Shown here: positions 33,603 to 42,792 of the stretch, piece after piece | Layout of the letters: each line of letters starts with the position of its first letter | Position numbering within the stretch: the stretch's first letter is position 1 | Assembly (NCBI RefSeq): GCF_900177425.1 | Contig: NZ_LT840184.1 | Coordinates: 3,450,263 to 3,514,262 of the forward strand | Source of the DNA: Paenibacillus uliginis N3/975 | Lineage (GTDB): Bacteria > Bacillota > Bacilli > Paenibacillales > Paenibacillaceae | Length of the DNA stretch: 64,000 nt | Reading direction: 5' to 3' | The notes under the pieces: model-generated | Told to the model about the DNA's origin: nothing | Databases searched by the model: none | What the model saw: only the letters and a program-made list of their open reading frames with translations | Translations under genes and position numbers: made by a program

Positions 33603-34451
33603 TCAAGCCCAGGACAGCACCTCCGCTATATCCTCGCGATGCGTCCCATCCTCTCCCTGTTCACTTTCCAAAATAAACGCTTTGCCGGCCAGCTCCGGTG
33701 ATCGTACCAGTGCCTGAAGTGCTTCTGTACCTATCATACCGCGTCCGACGCGCGCATGCCGATCTTTTCTCGACCCTGCTCCGTATTTAGAATCGTTTAA
33801 ATGCACGGCGACCAGTTGATCCCAGTATCCCAGTTCCGTGCCTTTATGAAGCAAACTCTCTGTGCCTTTGATGTCCCACTGTCCGGCTGCAAACAGATGA
33901 CAGGTATCCATACAAAAACCGATTTTGTGAGGTTCATCAGCCAATTCTCTGACCTTTACCGATTCTTCTAGTGTCATACCCATGTCTCCGTGATCGCCAG
34001 CCTGATTCTCGATCAGCAGCTTGGCCCTGCCCGTCCACTTGGATAGGACATCATTCATACACCGGATAATATGCTGATATCCTTGAAGAACATTTTCGCC
34101 TTTCAAATGTCCAAAATGAACAACGATTCCCAGCGATCCGCAACCTTCAGCAATAATTAAATCGTTCATAAGAGATTCAACCGTGAGACGATAGTGCTCC
34201 TCTCCTCTGCTTAGACCGACAGCCATATTGCTTGGATACGGAGTGTGTGCAACAGACGCAAGATCGTGCTCCCTACAGTATTCTGCACAGGCCAGGGCGT
34301 CTTTGAAATCAGGTGTTTTTATGTGCAGACTACGAGGATTTTTCGGGAAATATTGAAATGCCTTACCTCCAAGCTGATCAATATGACGGGCTGCTCCCAA
34401 GAAACCTCCGCGCGTGCTAACATGACTTCCAATGCGGATGTTACATTTCAT
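33603..34451 (-). CDS. nfo: Deoxyribonuclease IV (AP endonuclease)
   Basis: Zinc-dependent endonuclease that nicks DNA 5' of abasic sites in base-excision repair. The 282-residue protein has the EndoIV motifs IGSHVSTRGGFLGAARH, LLIENQAGDHGDMGMTLEE, IGFCMDTCHLFAAG, and HLNDSKYGAGSRKDRHARVGRG with the metal-binding His and Asp residues. It overlaps mutM by 11 nt, which joins the glycosylase and the endonuclease that processes its product in one transcript. Confidence 0.94.
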   Translation of the reverse strand: MKCNIRIGSHVSTRGGFLGAARHIDQLGGKAFQYFPKNPRSLHIKTPDFKDALACAEYCREHDLASVAHTPYPSNMAVGLSRGEEHYRLTVESLMNDLIIAEGCGSLGIVVHFGHLKGENVLQGYQHIIRCMNDVLSKWTGRAKLLIENQAGDHGDMGMTLEESVKVRELADEPHKIGFCMDTCHLFAAGQWDIKGTESLLHKGTELGYWDQLVAVHLNDSKYGAGSRKDRHARVGRGMIGTEALQALVRSPELAGKAFILESEQGEDGTHREDIAEVLSWA

Positions 34452-35259
34452 GCTGACAATTTGGACATAAGAACACCTTGCGTCCAGTTATCTCTGTTTT
34501 GACAATCGATGTACCGCAGCGAACACAAGGCTCACCCTCATGGTCATATATCTTGCACTGATCAGCGTAATGTCCAGTCAAATCATCATCTTCGGTAAAG
34601 GGCATTTCCATATACCCTCCGCCTTCAGTTGCTTCTTTCAGGACATGATGTATACTCTCATAAAGCTGTTCCAGAGTTTCATTGGTCAGATTTTGAACCT
34701 TGGAAGCTGGATGAATTTTCGCGTGAAAAGCGATTTCGTCTGCATAGCAGTTGCCGATCCCCGCTGACGCTTGCTGGTTAACAAGCAGACTTTTGAGGGC
34801 GCCGCGGCGTTTCTTCATGAGACTGACAAAGCGTTCCTTTGTCATTCTTCGATCAAGAAGTTCCGGCCCAAGCTGACTTAACGCTTCCTCTGTTTCTTTT
34901 GCTGACAGCTGATGAAGATACCCTAGACGAAGTCCGATAAAATACAACACCTTATCACCAAAAGATATTTCGATCTGAGTTGTCCGGGAAGGGCGTTCTT
35001 CATCGCCACGGGTCATATACAACAGTCCACCAAGCATAAGATGCAGAAGCAAACGACGTCCATTGTTCAGATGAAAAATGAGGTATTTTCCTCTTCTCTC
35101 CACGAAAATCACTTTGGAACCCATTAGGCTGGCTGAAAATTCCGCTGGAGGTACATTGATTGATTTATCCCGGTTTACAATCACATTGCTAATCGGAATG
35201 TTCAGGATACTAGCTGATAGCATTTTCCTGTAATTTTCCATCTCCGGAAGTTCCGGCAT
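34441..35259 (-). CDS. mutM: Formamidopyrimidine-DNA glycosylase family protein (Fpg/MutM)
   Basis: Bifunctional glycosylase/lyase that removes oxidised purines such as 8-oxoguanine. The 272-residue protein begins MPELPEMENYR, with the N-terminal Pro and Glu3 of the active site. The beta-loop lysine is in RRGKYLIFHL. The H2TH region is QQASAGIGNCYADEIAFHAKIHP. The C-terminal zinc finger has CKIYDHEGEPCVRCG ... CPNCQ. The MENYR variant of the usual VETVR suggests a divergent Fpg/Nei member, so substrate preference may differ. Confidence 0.88.
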   Translation of the reverse strand: MPELPEMENYRKMLSASILNIPISNVIVNRDKSINVPPAEFSASLMGSKVIFVERRGKYLIFHLNNGRRLLLHLMLGGLLYMTRGDEERPSRTTQIEISFGDKVLYFIGLRLGYLHQLSAKETEEALSQLGPELLDRRMTKERFVSLMKKRRGALKSLLVNQQASAGIGNCYADEIAFHAKIHPASKVQNLTNETLEQLYESIHHVLKEATEGGGYMEMPFTEDDDLTGHYADQCKIYDHEGEPCVRCGTSIVKTEITGRKVFLCPNCQHEM

Positions 35260-35309
35260 GATTCATCTACCCCTTCGTGTCACACATCATAATTGTTATG
35301 TCTACTCCG

Positions 35310-36098
35310 TCAATTGCATAGCAGCTTCGCTGCTTCGTATAGGTCTTGGCATATATAGTCGGGACGGACACCGGCAGCAGTTATGTGGGCTTCCATATTA
35401 TCATTGGTCGTGATACCTGTCATTACTAGTACCGTTCTGCATCCGGCATTTGCACCGGCAGCTATATCTGTTCTCAGATTATCACCGACCATGGCGGTTT
35501 CGGACGGAGAAAGCCCCAGCCGATCTGTCGCATATTTCATCAGAATCGATGAAGGCTTTCCAATTACAACAGGCTTCACCCCGGAAGCAGCTTCAATAGC
35601 AGCACCCAGAGAACCTGCACCTGGTGTTAATCCTGTATCTGATGGCAGTAGTAAATCCGGATTCGTAAGCACGGAGGCGGCACCTTCATGAATCCATTGA
35701 ACGGCTTTAGCTAATGAGACGTAGTTGAATGAACGATCGATCCCTTGAACTACATATTGAGGCTGTTCATCCGTTATGCTTAAGCCAGCATCTGTGAGCG
35801 CTCGCTCTAGTCCCTCTTCTCCCAGAATCGCCACTTTTGCGCCAGGTGATTCATGAGCAATATAATTCGCAGCAGCCAAGGATGAAGTACAGACTTCCTC
35901 TGGAGATGCTGGGATTCCCATCCCGATGAGATGTTCAGCTACTTGTTCCGGGGTCCGGGAAGAATTGTTTGTTACAAATAGGTAAGGCACCTTTTTTTCA
36001 CGAAGCTGCTGTATTAGGACATCCGCACCATCAATCATGTTCTTTCCATGATATAACGTTCCGTCGAGGTCTAGCAGCAATCCTTTCACTTGTTCCAC
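35310..36098 (-). CDS. HAD phosphatase, NagD/YutF-like
   Basis: A 262-residue HAD phosphatase of the class with a C2 cap between motifs II and III. Motif I is LLLDLDGTLYHG, motif II VTNNSS, motif III lysine in VIGKPSSI, motif IV MVGDNLRTDIAAGANAGC. Length and layout match the NagD/AraL/YutF group, which dephosphorylates sugar phosphates and nucleoside monophosphates broadly. A 350-base intergenic stretch separates it from rnz upstream. Confidence 0.88.
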   Translation of the reverse strand: MEQVKGLLLDLDGTLYHGKNMIDGADVLIQQLREKKVPYLFVTNNSSRTPEQVAEHLIGMGIPASPEEVCTSSLAAANYIAHESPGAKVAILGEEGLERALTDAGLSITDEQPQYVVQGIDRSFNYVSLAKAVQWIHEGAASVLTNPDLLLPSDTGLTPGAGSLGAAIEAASGVKPVVIGKPSSILMKYATDRLGLSPSETAMVGDNLRTDIAAGANAGCRTVLVMTGITTNDNMEAHITAAGVRPDYICQDLYEAAKLLCN

Positions 36099-36451
36099 GA
36101 TAACACCTTCTTTGTCTGTCTTTGTTTATTGGGTTTACTATTAACATAATTAATTAACTTTCTGGAACATTAACATTCAACTTATAAAAACCTACTTAGA
36201 CGATCATCCTTCATACTTTAAACCAATATGTAATGTAACAACGATTTGCGGTTACCACTATGTCTCATTGTAAAAGATGGGACAATACCCTGCAACCACA
36301 TACGTTACCAGGAACGTCATAACATGACCACATCGCCGGACTTTTGACCCGCTGTTGGTCGAATAGGATCGAAGGTTGTCCAAGCAGTAGATTTCGTGAG
36401 AAGACCTTGTCATTTCCTGCGCTTTCCCGGAAAATAATTCAGTTTATTTCC
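36099..36451. other. Unexplained intergenic region
   Basis: About 350 bases. The part near the HAD gene (36120-36235) is AT-rich, as a promoter region would be. The part next to rnz (about 36240-36430) is clearly richer in G and C than typical intergenic sequence here, has no long reading frame, and shows no obvious terminator with a T tract. It may be a decayed gene or a structured RNA. No match to a known RNA family could be made by eye. Confidence 0.4.
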
Positions 36452-37375
36452 TCATCTCTGTACAGGATAAAGCCCGAAATCCTCCGCTAATCTTGTATTC
36501 GGAAATACTTGTTTTGCCTCATCAAGCAGGGGCTGTAAATGCTCGGTATCCTTATAACGGGAACTAAAATGCGTAAGCATTAGTTCCTTCACTCCCGCTT
36601 CAGATGCCGCTTCTGCAGCCTGTAGAGCGGTGCTGTGATAGTACTCATTTGCAATATCCTGAAGCTCATGCATGAAGGTTGCCTCATGAACCAAAAGATC
36701 CGAACCCTTGGCAAGAGGTACAATATTAGCACATGGCCGAGTATCTCCAAGAATGGTAACAATTCGTCCCTTTTTGGGAGCGAGTAACACATCTGCCGCA
36801 TGGACCTCCTGGCCATCTGGGGTCTGTACACTTTCTCCACGTTTAAGCCGTCCGTATAATGGACCCGGTTTAAGTCCATACGACTCCAATCGTTCCAAGT
36901 CCAAGTTGCCCGGGCGATCTTTTTCCGTAATTCGGTAACCAAAGCTTTCAGCCCGATGTTCAAGCAGTGCAGATTCCACACGGAACCCATCGTCCTCAAA
37001 CAACACTCCACCGCTGTGCTCAACGACTTCCAGAGAATAATTAACCCGCGATTGACTGATATCCAGTGATGTTTCAATATAAGCTTTAATTCCCTTTGGT
37101 CCATAAATGGTAACTGGCGAGGTTGCTCCCTGAGCGCTGCGACTGGATAAAAGACCTGGCAATCCGAAAATATGATCACCATGCAGATGGGTAATAAATA
37201 TTTTCTCAAGTCTTGTCATTTTCAACGGGGATCGGAGAATCTGATGCTGCGTCCCTTCTCCACAATCAAATAACCACATGCTACGCCTTTCCTCCAGCAA
37301 TCTTAGTGCAATTGAGGTAACGTTCCGCTGCAGCGTCGGAACCCCTGCGTTCGTCCCTAAAAAATAGAGTTCCAT
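36452..37375 (-). CDS. rnz: Ribonuclease Z
   Basis: Metallo-beta-lactamase-fold endonuclease that matures the 3' ends of tRNA precursors lacking encoded CCA. The 307-residue protein has the metal motif FITHLHGDHIFGLPGLL, further ligands in TILGDTRPC and LMLTHFSSRY, and the HEATF motif (LLVHEATFMHE). Length fits the short bacterial RNase Z. It lies 93 nt after metH on the minus strand in the opposite order (metH is upstream). Confidence 0.94.
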   Translation of the reverse strand: MELYFLGTNAGVPTLQRNVTSIALRLLEERRSMWLFDCGEGTQHQILRSPLKMTRLEKIFITHLHGDHIFGLPGLLSSRSAQGATSPVTIYGPKGIKAYIETSLDISQSRVNYSLEVVEHSGGVLFEDDGFRVESALLEHRAESFGYRITEKDRPGNLDLERLESYGLKPGPLYGRLKRGESVQTPDGQEVHAADVLLAPKKGRIVTILGDTRPCANIVPLAKGSDLLVHEATFMHELQDIANEYYHSTALQAAEAASEAGVKELMLTHFSSRYKDTEHLQPLLDEAKQVFPNTRLAEDFGLYPVQR

Positions 37376-37407
37376 GCCTCTTCTCCCCTTCCAGGTGTGT
37401 AAACCGA

Positions 37408-37436
37408 GAAATCCCCCGAAAATATCGGAGGATTTC
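37408..37436 (-). terminator. Hairpin at the end of metH
   Basis: A 12-bp stem (GAAATCCCCCGA / TCGGAGGATTTC, one mismatch that is G-U in RNA) with a 5-nt loop lies 33 nt beyond the metH stop on the minus strand. The T tract after it is weak, so termination may be partial. Confidence 0.55.
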
Positions 37437-37468
37437 CAGTAAGTTTACAACCGCATTCTAATTGTTGT

Positions 37469-40400
37469 TTATGCTTTATCCACGTTAAAATATTTTGCTT
37501 CCGGGTGGCTAAATACCATTGCCGAAACAGAGGCTTCAGGTTCCATCATAAAGCCTTCGGTAAGGTGAACCCCCATGTCTTCCGGTTTCATCAGTTTAAA
37601 CAGAGGCTCTTGATCCTCCAGATCCGGACAAGCTGGATAACCGAAGGATACCCGAATTCCTTGATACCTTGCTCCGAGTCGTCTCTTCATGGTCATATCT
37701 TCTGGATCCGGAAATCCCCATGAATCCCGCATCATATGATGGACACGTTCAGCAAGCGCCTCAGCGGTCTCAAGAGCAACAGACTGCAGCGCATGAGAAC
37801 GTAAATAGTCTCCCTTGTCTTTCCATTCTGCGGAAAGCTTGCCTACTCCGTGCCCAGCCGTTACGACCAGGAAGCCGACATAATCCATGACCCCACTTTC
37901 GACCGATCTCAAGAAATCGGACAAGCAGAGATATGGTTCCACCTGCTGCCTCGGAAAGCTGAACCGGTGAAGAACTGTTGCATTATCCTCCGGATCATAG
38001 ATCAGAATATCATCACCCTCCGACTGTGCCGGGAAGAAGCGATACATCGCATGGGCTTGAATGATTCCGTCTTGAGTAGCTTCTTGTAATATATCATCTA
38101 CTGTTGCTTTTAGGGAAACGGCTTTTGGATCCTGAGCTTGCAGTAGTTGTTCTACGGAACCGCGCAGACCTAAATGGTGTCCTAGAAGCATCTGCATATT
38201 GATATAAGGTAGTATATGAGATATTGGATAGCTACGAATGACATGCCGCTCCATATCCGGTGGAATGTACACCGGTGCATCGGAAGATATTTTTGACCGT
38301 TTAACCCGTGTTTGTTCTGGCAAGTGTTTTTCTACTTGTGCTTCAGACGAGTCGGCTTCCCGTTCCGCGTTAATATGATCTTCAATTTCCTTCCGTTGAA
38401 CTGGATCACTGAGCTTGTTGGCAATATCCAATCCATCCATAGCATCTTTGGCATACAGAACCATACCTTCATACTCAGGCCGGATTCGTGTTCTCGTGAA
38501 TTTGCGTGTCAGTGCCGCACCGCCAACCATAATTGGCACACTGATACCGGCTGTTTTCAAATCCTGTGCCGTCAAAACCATCTGTTGGGCGGACTTCACC
38601 AGAAGGCCGGATAAACCAATTGCATCGGGCTTTTCACGACGGTAAGCCTCAATGATTTGCTCCGGTGGTACTTTTATACCCAAATTGATGATGTCGTAAC
38701 CATTGTTACCCAGGATGATTTCGACGAGGTTTTTACCAATATCGTGAACGTCACCTTTTACAGTCGCGAGCATAATTTTGCCTTTAACCGACGTTTCGTT
38801 CTTCTCCATAAATTGTTCTAGATGAGCTACGGAAGCTTTCATTACTTCTGCGCTCTGCAAAACCTCAGCCACAATCAGCTCATTGTTGTTAAACAACCGG
38901 CCAACTTCCGTCATTCCTGCCATAAGCGGTCCGTTAATGACTTCAAGTGCACTATACTTCTTCAATGCCTCGTTCAAATCCGGGATGAGACCTTCTTTGG
39001 TGCCTTCCACAACATAAGTAGCCAGGCGATCTTCTAGGCTTAAGTTTGATATTTTTTCTTTCTTCTCTACCTTCTTGTTCCGGAACGCTGCCACAAAGGC
39101 TGCAAGCGTCGAATCATTGGTACGGTAGATCAGATCTTCAGCCAGACGACGCTCCTCTTCAGGTATCGATGCGTAACGCTCCAGCTTCTCTGTATTAACA
39201 ATGGCGTAATCAAGTCCCGCTTTTGTGCACTCATACAAAAATACGGAATTGAGCACTTCTCTCCCGGCTTCAGGAAGACCGAAAGAAACATTACTGATCC
39301 CAAGGATCGTATGGCATTCAGGCATCGCTTTTTTAATGAGGCGTATCCCTTCAATCGTTTCCTGTGCTGATCCGATATACTGCTCATCACCTGTGCCGAC
39401 CGGAAACACCAAGGTATCAAAAATGATATCCTCCGGCTTGATGCCATACTTATTAACAAGCAGATCATACGAACGGCGAGCAACATTAAGCTTATCATTG
39501 CGATGAATAGCCTGTCCGCTCTCGTCAATTGTACCAACGACTACAGCCGCCCCGTATTTATGAACCAACGGAGTTACCTTTTCGAACTTTTCTTCACCAT
39601 CTTCAAGGTTAATGGAGTTAATTATCGCTTTACCTTGCGAATAGCTGAGTGCTAGATCAATGACTTCAGGATCTGTAGTGTCCACCATTAGTGGTACCTT
39701 AACCTTTTTAACAACAAGCTCCAGAAATTTAATCATGTCATCTTGCTCTTCACGGTCCGGATCTTGGACGCAAATATCGATCACATGGGCCCCATTTTTG
39801 ACTTGAGCGCGGGCAATTTCGGATGCTTCCTCGTATTTCCCTTCAACAATAAGACGCTTAAATTTACGGGAACCCAGGACATTTGTCCGTTCTCCAACCA
39901 TGTACGGCCGGTTCTCCTGCTCGATATAGACAGGATCAATACCTGATAATGCAGGTAGGTGAGACCCGTTAAGCTGACGAGGTGGATACTGACTCATAGT
40001 ATTAGACAAAGCACGGATATGATCCGGCGTAGTTCCGCAGCAGCCTCCGGCGATGTTAAGCCATCCTTTTTCCGCAAAAGCGCCCATCTTTTGAGCCAAA
40101 GAATCCGGAGACTCATGGTAATGTCCATTCTCATCAGGCAAACCTGCATTCGGGTAGCAGCTTACCGCCGCTTTAGACATATCTGACAAGGAGCGAATAT
40201 GGTCCCTCATAAATTCCGGTCCTGTAGCGCAGTTTAAACCGATCGATATCGGTTCGATATGTTCCAGTGATATGTAAAAAGCTTCAATATTCTGACCGGC
40301 CAGGGTCGTACCCATCGGCTCAATTGTGCCCGAAACCATGATTGGCAGCTGAATGCCTGATTTATCAAACGCTTGTCGTATGCCAATCGTTCCGGCCTTC

Positions 40401-40909
40401 ACGTTAAGTGTATCCTGTGACGTTTCGAGCAGTAAGGCATCAACGCCGCCTTCTATTAATGCAACAGCCTGTTCTTCGTAACTTTCAACTAACTCTTGAA
40501 ACGTAACTCCTCCGGTAACCGACAGTGTTTTCGTAGTCGGCCCCATTGCCCCAACAACATAACGAGGTTTCTCGGGAGTTGAATATTTTGCAACAGCGGC
40601 GAGCGCCAGACGAGCCGCCTCCAAATTGATCTCTCGGGCAAGCTGAGGTACATCATATTCAGCCAATACGACCGAGGTTGCACCAAACGTGTTGGTTTCA
40701 ATCAGATCTGCGCCCGCTTCCAGATATAGTTCGTGAATGGATTGAATGACATCCGGGCGATTTAACACCAGCATTTCGTTGCAGCCGTCCAAGTCGTCTC
40801 CGCCGAAATCCTGCGGTGAGAGGTCCTCCTGCTGTATCATGGTGCCCATAGCGCCATCAAGGATTAATATTCGTTCTTTTAGTACTTCTTGTAAGCTAGG
40901 TTTGCTCAA
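37469..40909 (-). CDS. metH: Cobalamin-dependent methionine synthase
   Basis: Transfers a methyl group from methyltetrahydrofolate through cobalamin to homocysteine. The 1146-residue protein has all four modules in order: homocysteine-binding (1-320, zinc cysteines in GLNCATG and AGGCCGTTP), pterin-binding (about 340-610, VGERTNVLGS), cobalamin-binding (about 640-870, DVHDIGKNLVEIIL with the axial histidine), and SAM-dependent reactivation (C-terminal 280, with AEALAERVHHMMR and RLGARYQGIRVSFGYPACPD). The frame opens at 41029, but GGGGAGGG six nt before a TTG at 40909 marks the start. No SAM or B12 riboswitch is evident upstream. Confidence 0.95.
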   Translation of the reverse strand: MSKPSLQEVLKERILILDGAMGTMIQQEDLSPQDFGGDDLDGCNEMLVLNRPDVIQSIHELYLEAGADLIETNTFGATSVVLAEYDVPQLAREINLEAARLALAAVAKYSTPEKPRYVVGAMGPTTKTLSVTGGVTFQELVESYEEQAVALIEGGVDALLLETSQDTLNVKAGTIGIRQAFDKSGIQLPIMVSGTIEPMGTTLAGQNIEAFYISLEHIEPISIGLNCATGPEFMRDHIRSLSDMSKAAVSCYPNAGLPDENGHYHESPDSLAQKMGAFAEKGWLNIAGGCCGTTPDHIRALSNTMSQYPPRQLNGSHLPALSGIDPVYIEQENRPYMVGERTNVLGSRKFKRLIVEGKYEEASEIARAQVKNGAHVIDICVQDPDREEQDDMIKFLELVVKKVKVPLMVDTTDPEVIDLALSYSQGKAIINSINLEDGEEKFEKVTPLVHKYGAAVVVGTIDESGQAIHRNDKLNVARRSYDLLVNKYGIKPEDIIFDTLVFPVGTGDEQYIGSAQETIEGIRLIKKAMPECHTILGISNVSFGLPEAGREVLNSVFLYECTKAGLDYAIVNTEKLERYASIPEEERRLAEDLIYRTNDSTLAAFVAAFRNKKVEKKEKISNLSLEDRLATYVVEGTKEGLIPDLNEALKKYSALEVINGPLMAGMTEVGRLFNNNELIVAEVLQSAEVMKASVAHLEQFMEKNETSVKGKIMLATVKGDVHDIGKNLVEIILGNNGYDIINLGIKVPPEQIIEAYRREKPDAIGLSGLLVKSAQQMVLTAQDLKTAGISVPIMVGGAALTRKFTRTRIRPEYEGMVLYAKDAMDGLDIANKLSDPVQRKEIEDHINAEREADSSEAQVEKHLPEQTRVKRSKISSDAPVYIPPDMERHVIRSYPISHILPYINMQMLLGHHLGLRGSVEQLLQAQDPKAVSLKATVDDILQEATQDGIIQAHAMYRFFPAQSEGDDILIYDPEDNATVLHRFSFPRQQVEPYLCLSDFLRSVESGVMDYVGFLVVTAGHGVGKLSAEWKDKGDYLRSHALQSVALETAEALAERVHHMMRDSWGFPDPEDMTMKRRLGARYQGIRVSFGYPACPDLEDQEPLFKLMKPEDMGVHLTEGFMMEPEASVSAMVFSHPEAKYFNVDKA

Positions 40910-41022
40910 TGTTAACCCTCCCCGCAAAACGTTAAATCTTAGTGTAACAGAATATTTTTCAATAGAAAAGAACGAGATCTGAGGAAATGTGCGCCGTTTC
41001 AGCCTTAATTGATATTTTTCTA

Positions 41023-41051
41023 ATGACAAATTACCATGACGAGGCTATAAT
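41023..41051 (+). promoter_or_regulatory. mtnD: Predicted promoter of mtnD
   Basis: ATGACA at 41023 and TATAAT at 41046 have a 17-bp spacer, 35 nt upstream of the mtnD start codon. Confidence 0.65.
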
Positions 41052-41086
41052 ACTTATTAATCCAAGTGGAGAAAGAGGGATAGGAT

Positions 41087-41623
41087 ATGGCAGAAATCGT
41101 TATTCGTAACACGAACGAGCGGATCACCGGAGTGGATAATGTTCGGGATTTTTTGAACAAACAGGAAGTTATTTATGAGCATTGGAACATTGAAAAGCTG
41201 CCGGAAGACTTGCAGACAAACTTTGCCTTGACCGATGAGGAGAAAAAACGCATTCTCGGTATTTATGATGCAGAAATCCGTGATTTGGCCTCCCGCCGTG
41301 GATATAAAATTTGGGATGTCATCACTCTATCCGAGTCGACGCCTAATCTGGAAGAGCTGTTGAATAAGTTTGAGGAAGTTCACACGCATTCTGAGGATGA
41401 AATCCGTGCAATCGTAGGTGGTAAAGGTATTTTCATTATTAAAGGTGCCGATGACGTTGGCTACTTCAATGTTGAGCTTGAACCAGGTGATGTTATTTCC
41501 GTACCGGAAAATACACCACATTTCTTCACCTTGATGGACAATCGTCAAATTATTGCTGTGCGTCTTTTTGTTGAAGAGAATGGATGGGTAGCCCATCCCG
41601 TTGCTGACCCAGGTTTTCAATAA
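41087..41623 (+). CDS. mtnD: Acireductone dioxygenase (methionine salvage)
   Basis: Metal-dependent cupin enzyme that opens the acireductone intermediate to 2-keto-4-methylthiobutyrate, the direct precursor of methionine in the salvage pathway. The 178-residue protein has the ligand set in VHTHSEDEIRAIVGG (two His and Glu) and PENTPHFFTL (third His). GGAGAAAGAGGGA precedes the ATG. It stands alone here, divergent from metH, so recycled and de novo methionine enzymes share an intergenic region. Other mtn genes are not in the window. Confidence 0.9.
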   Translation: MAEIVIRNTNERITGVDNVRDFLNKQEVIYEHWNIEKLPEDLQTNFALTDEEKKRILGIYDAEIRDLASRRGYKIWDVITLSESTPNLEELLNKFEEVHTHSEDEIRAIVGGKGIFIIKGADDVGYFNVELEPGDVISVPENTPHFFTLMDNRQIIAVRLFVEENGWVAHPVADPGFQ

Positions 41624-41917
41624 AGCAATTGTATCATTTACTTGTATAAAAACTGTGGGGGTGTCTTAAAAGGTCCATTGACCTGGGACGCCCCTTTGCC
41701 TGTACTAAGACGCTACGTGCTTGACAGCTTATAAACATTGACAAAATAGAAACCCTCTCATTGGTAAAATGAAGTGTCAAGCTACAAAACCAAGTAGGCC
41801 ATCCAAGGATGAATGAAGTGCCCCCTGTCAAGTAGACAGTGTAAAAAACAAAAATGGTTAGATTATTCCCCTCAGTTCAAGTTAACAGAGCTGAGGGTTT
41901 ATTTTCTTTTCTCATCG

Positions 41918-42778
41918 TTAAGCAGCTCGTCGATACTCGTTGGGAGACAAGCCATTTAATCGCTCTGTATAGCGGTAATTGTTGTAGTAGCGGATATAAT
42001 TTCTCACGTCTTCGAGGACGTCATCATAGGTGTCGTGTTTCGTCAGATAAAAGCTTTCTGCCTTCAATGTACCCCAAAATCGTTCAATGGGTTGGTTATC
42101 CAGGCATCGGCTCACACGAGACATACTTTTAGTAAAACCGTACTTAACCTGAAGTCGACTGTACTCATGTGAGGTATATTGGAAGCCTCTGTCGCTATGG
42201 AGAAGTGGAGTCACCCCCGGGTTCCTCCCGTAAGCTTTCTTCACCGTATCCATAACGAGTTTATTATTGTTGGAGTGGCTTAGAACCCATGAAACGATGG
42301 AGTTATCGTATACATCAACGATAGCGCTCAGATAGGCTTTACGACCATTCCCATACTTCAATTCTGTTACGTCTGTGCACCACTTCATATTAGGAGCATC
42401 TGCTTGAAATTCACGATTCATTACATTTTCAGCTACATGGATTTCAGAGGCTCTCACGTAGTTCGGTCGTTTCTTGCGAATCACCGATTTCAATCCAAGA
42501 GCACGCATAATTCGATAATAACGCTTTTTGTTGTAATTCCTTTTGAGTTTACGGTTTAATTGTGTGCGGATTTGACGATAGCCAAGAACCCCCTTTCGCT
42601 TGTCATAGCGAAGTTTCACTTCCTTAGCGAGCGAAAGAATTTCAAGTTCCCGGGTGGATGGCTTCCATTTCAGCCATTTATAATAGGCAGATCGAGCGAT
42701 TCCGGCTATCTCACACAGCTTCGTGAGGGCATAACCTTTCTCAGCGTGCAGTTCTTGGATAGCTTGGTACAAGTCCAC
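41918..42778 (-). CDS. IS3-family transposase OrfB (DDE integrase)
   Basis: Catalytic half of the transposase, 286 residues from a GTG. An N-terminal HTH_21-like region is followed by the integrase core with the DDE residues: Asp in MKWCTDVTELKY, Asp in LLHSDRGFQYTS, and Glu in QPIERFWGTLKAE. It lies in the -1 frame relative to orfA and would normally be made as an OrfAB fusion by frameshifting. No internal stop or frameshift breaks it, so it appears intact. Confidence 0.92.
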   Translation of the reverse strand: MDLYQAIQELHAEKGYALTKLCEIAGIARSAYYKWLKWKPSTRELEILSLAKEVKLRYDKRKGVLGYRQIRTQLNRKLKRNYNKKRYYRIMRALGLKSVIRKKRPNYVRASEIHVAENVMNREFQADAPNMKWCTDVTELKYGNGRKAYLSAIVDVYDNSIVSWVLSHSNNNKLVMDTVKKAYGRNPGVTPLLHSDRGFQYTSHEYSRLQVKYGFTKSMSRVSRCLDNQPIERFWGTLKAESFYLTKHDTYDDVLEDVRNYIRYYNNYRYTERLNGLSPNEYRRAA

Positions 42779-42792
42779 ATGCCGGACTAACG

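Noticed and set aside
40910..41086. SAM or cobalamin riboswitch upstream of metH.
   Set aside because: The region is short, and no S-box or B12-box core sequence was found by eye.
16232..41719. A shared 14-mer, TAAGACGCTACGTG, at 16232-16245 and 41706-41719, both intergenic.
   Set aside because: In 64 kb several 14-base matches are expected by chance, and similarity does not extend beyond the 14 bases.
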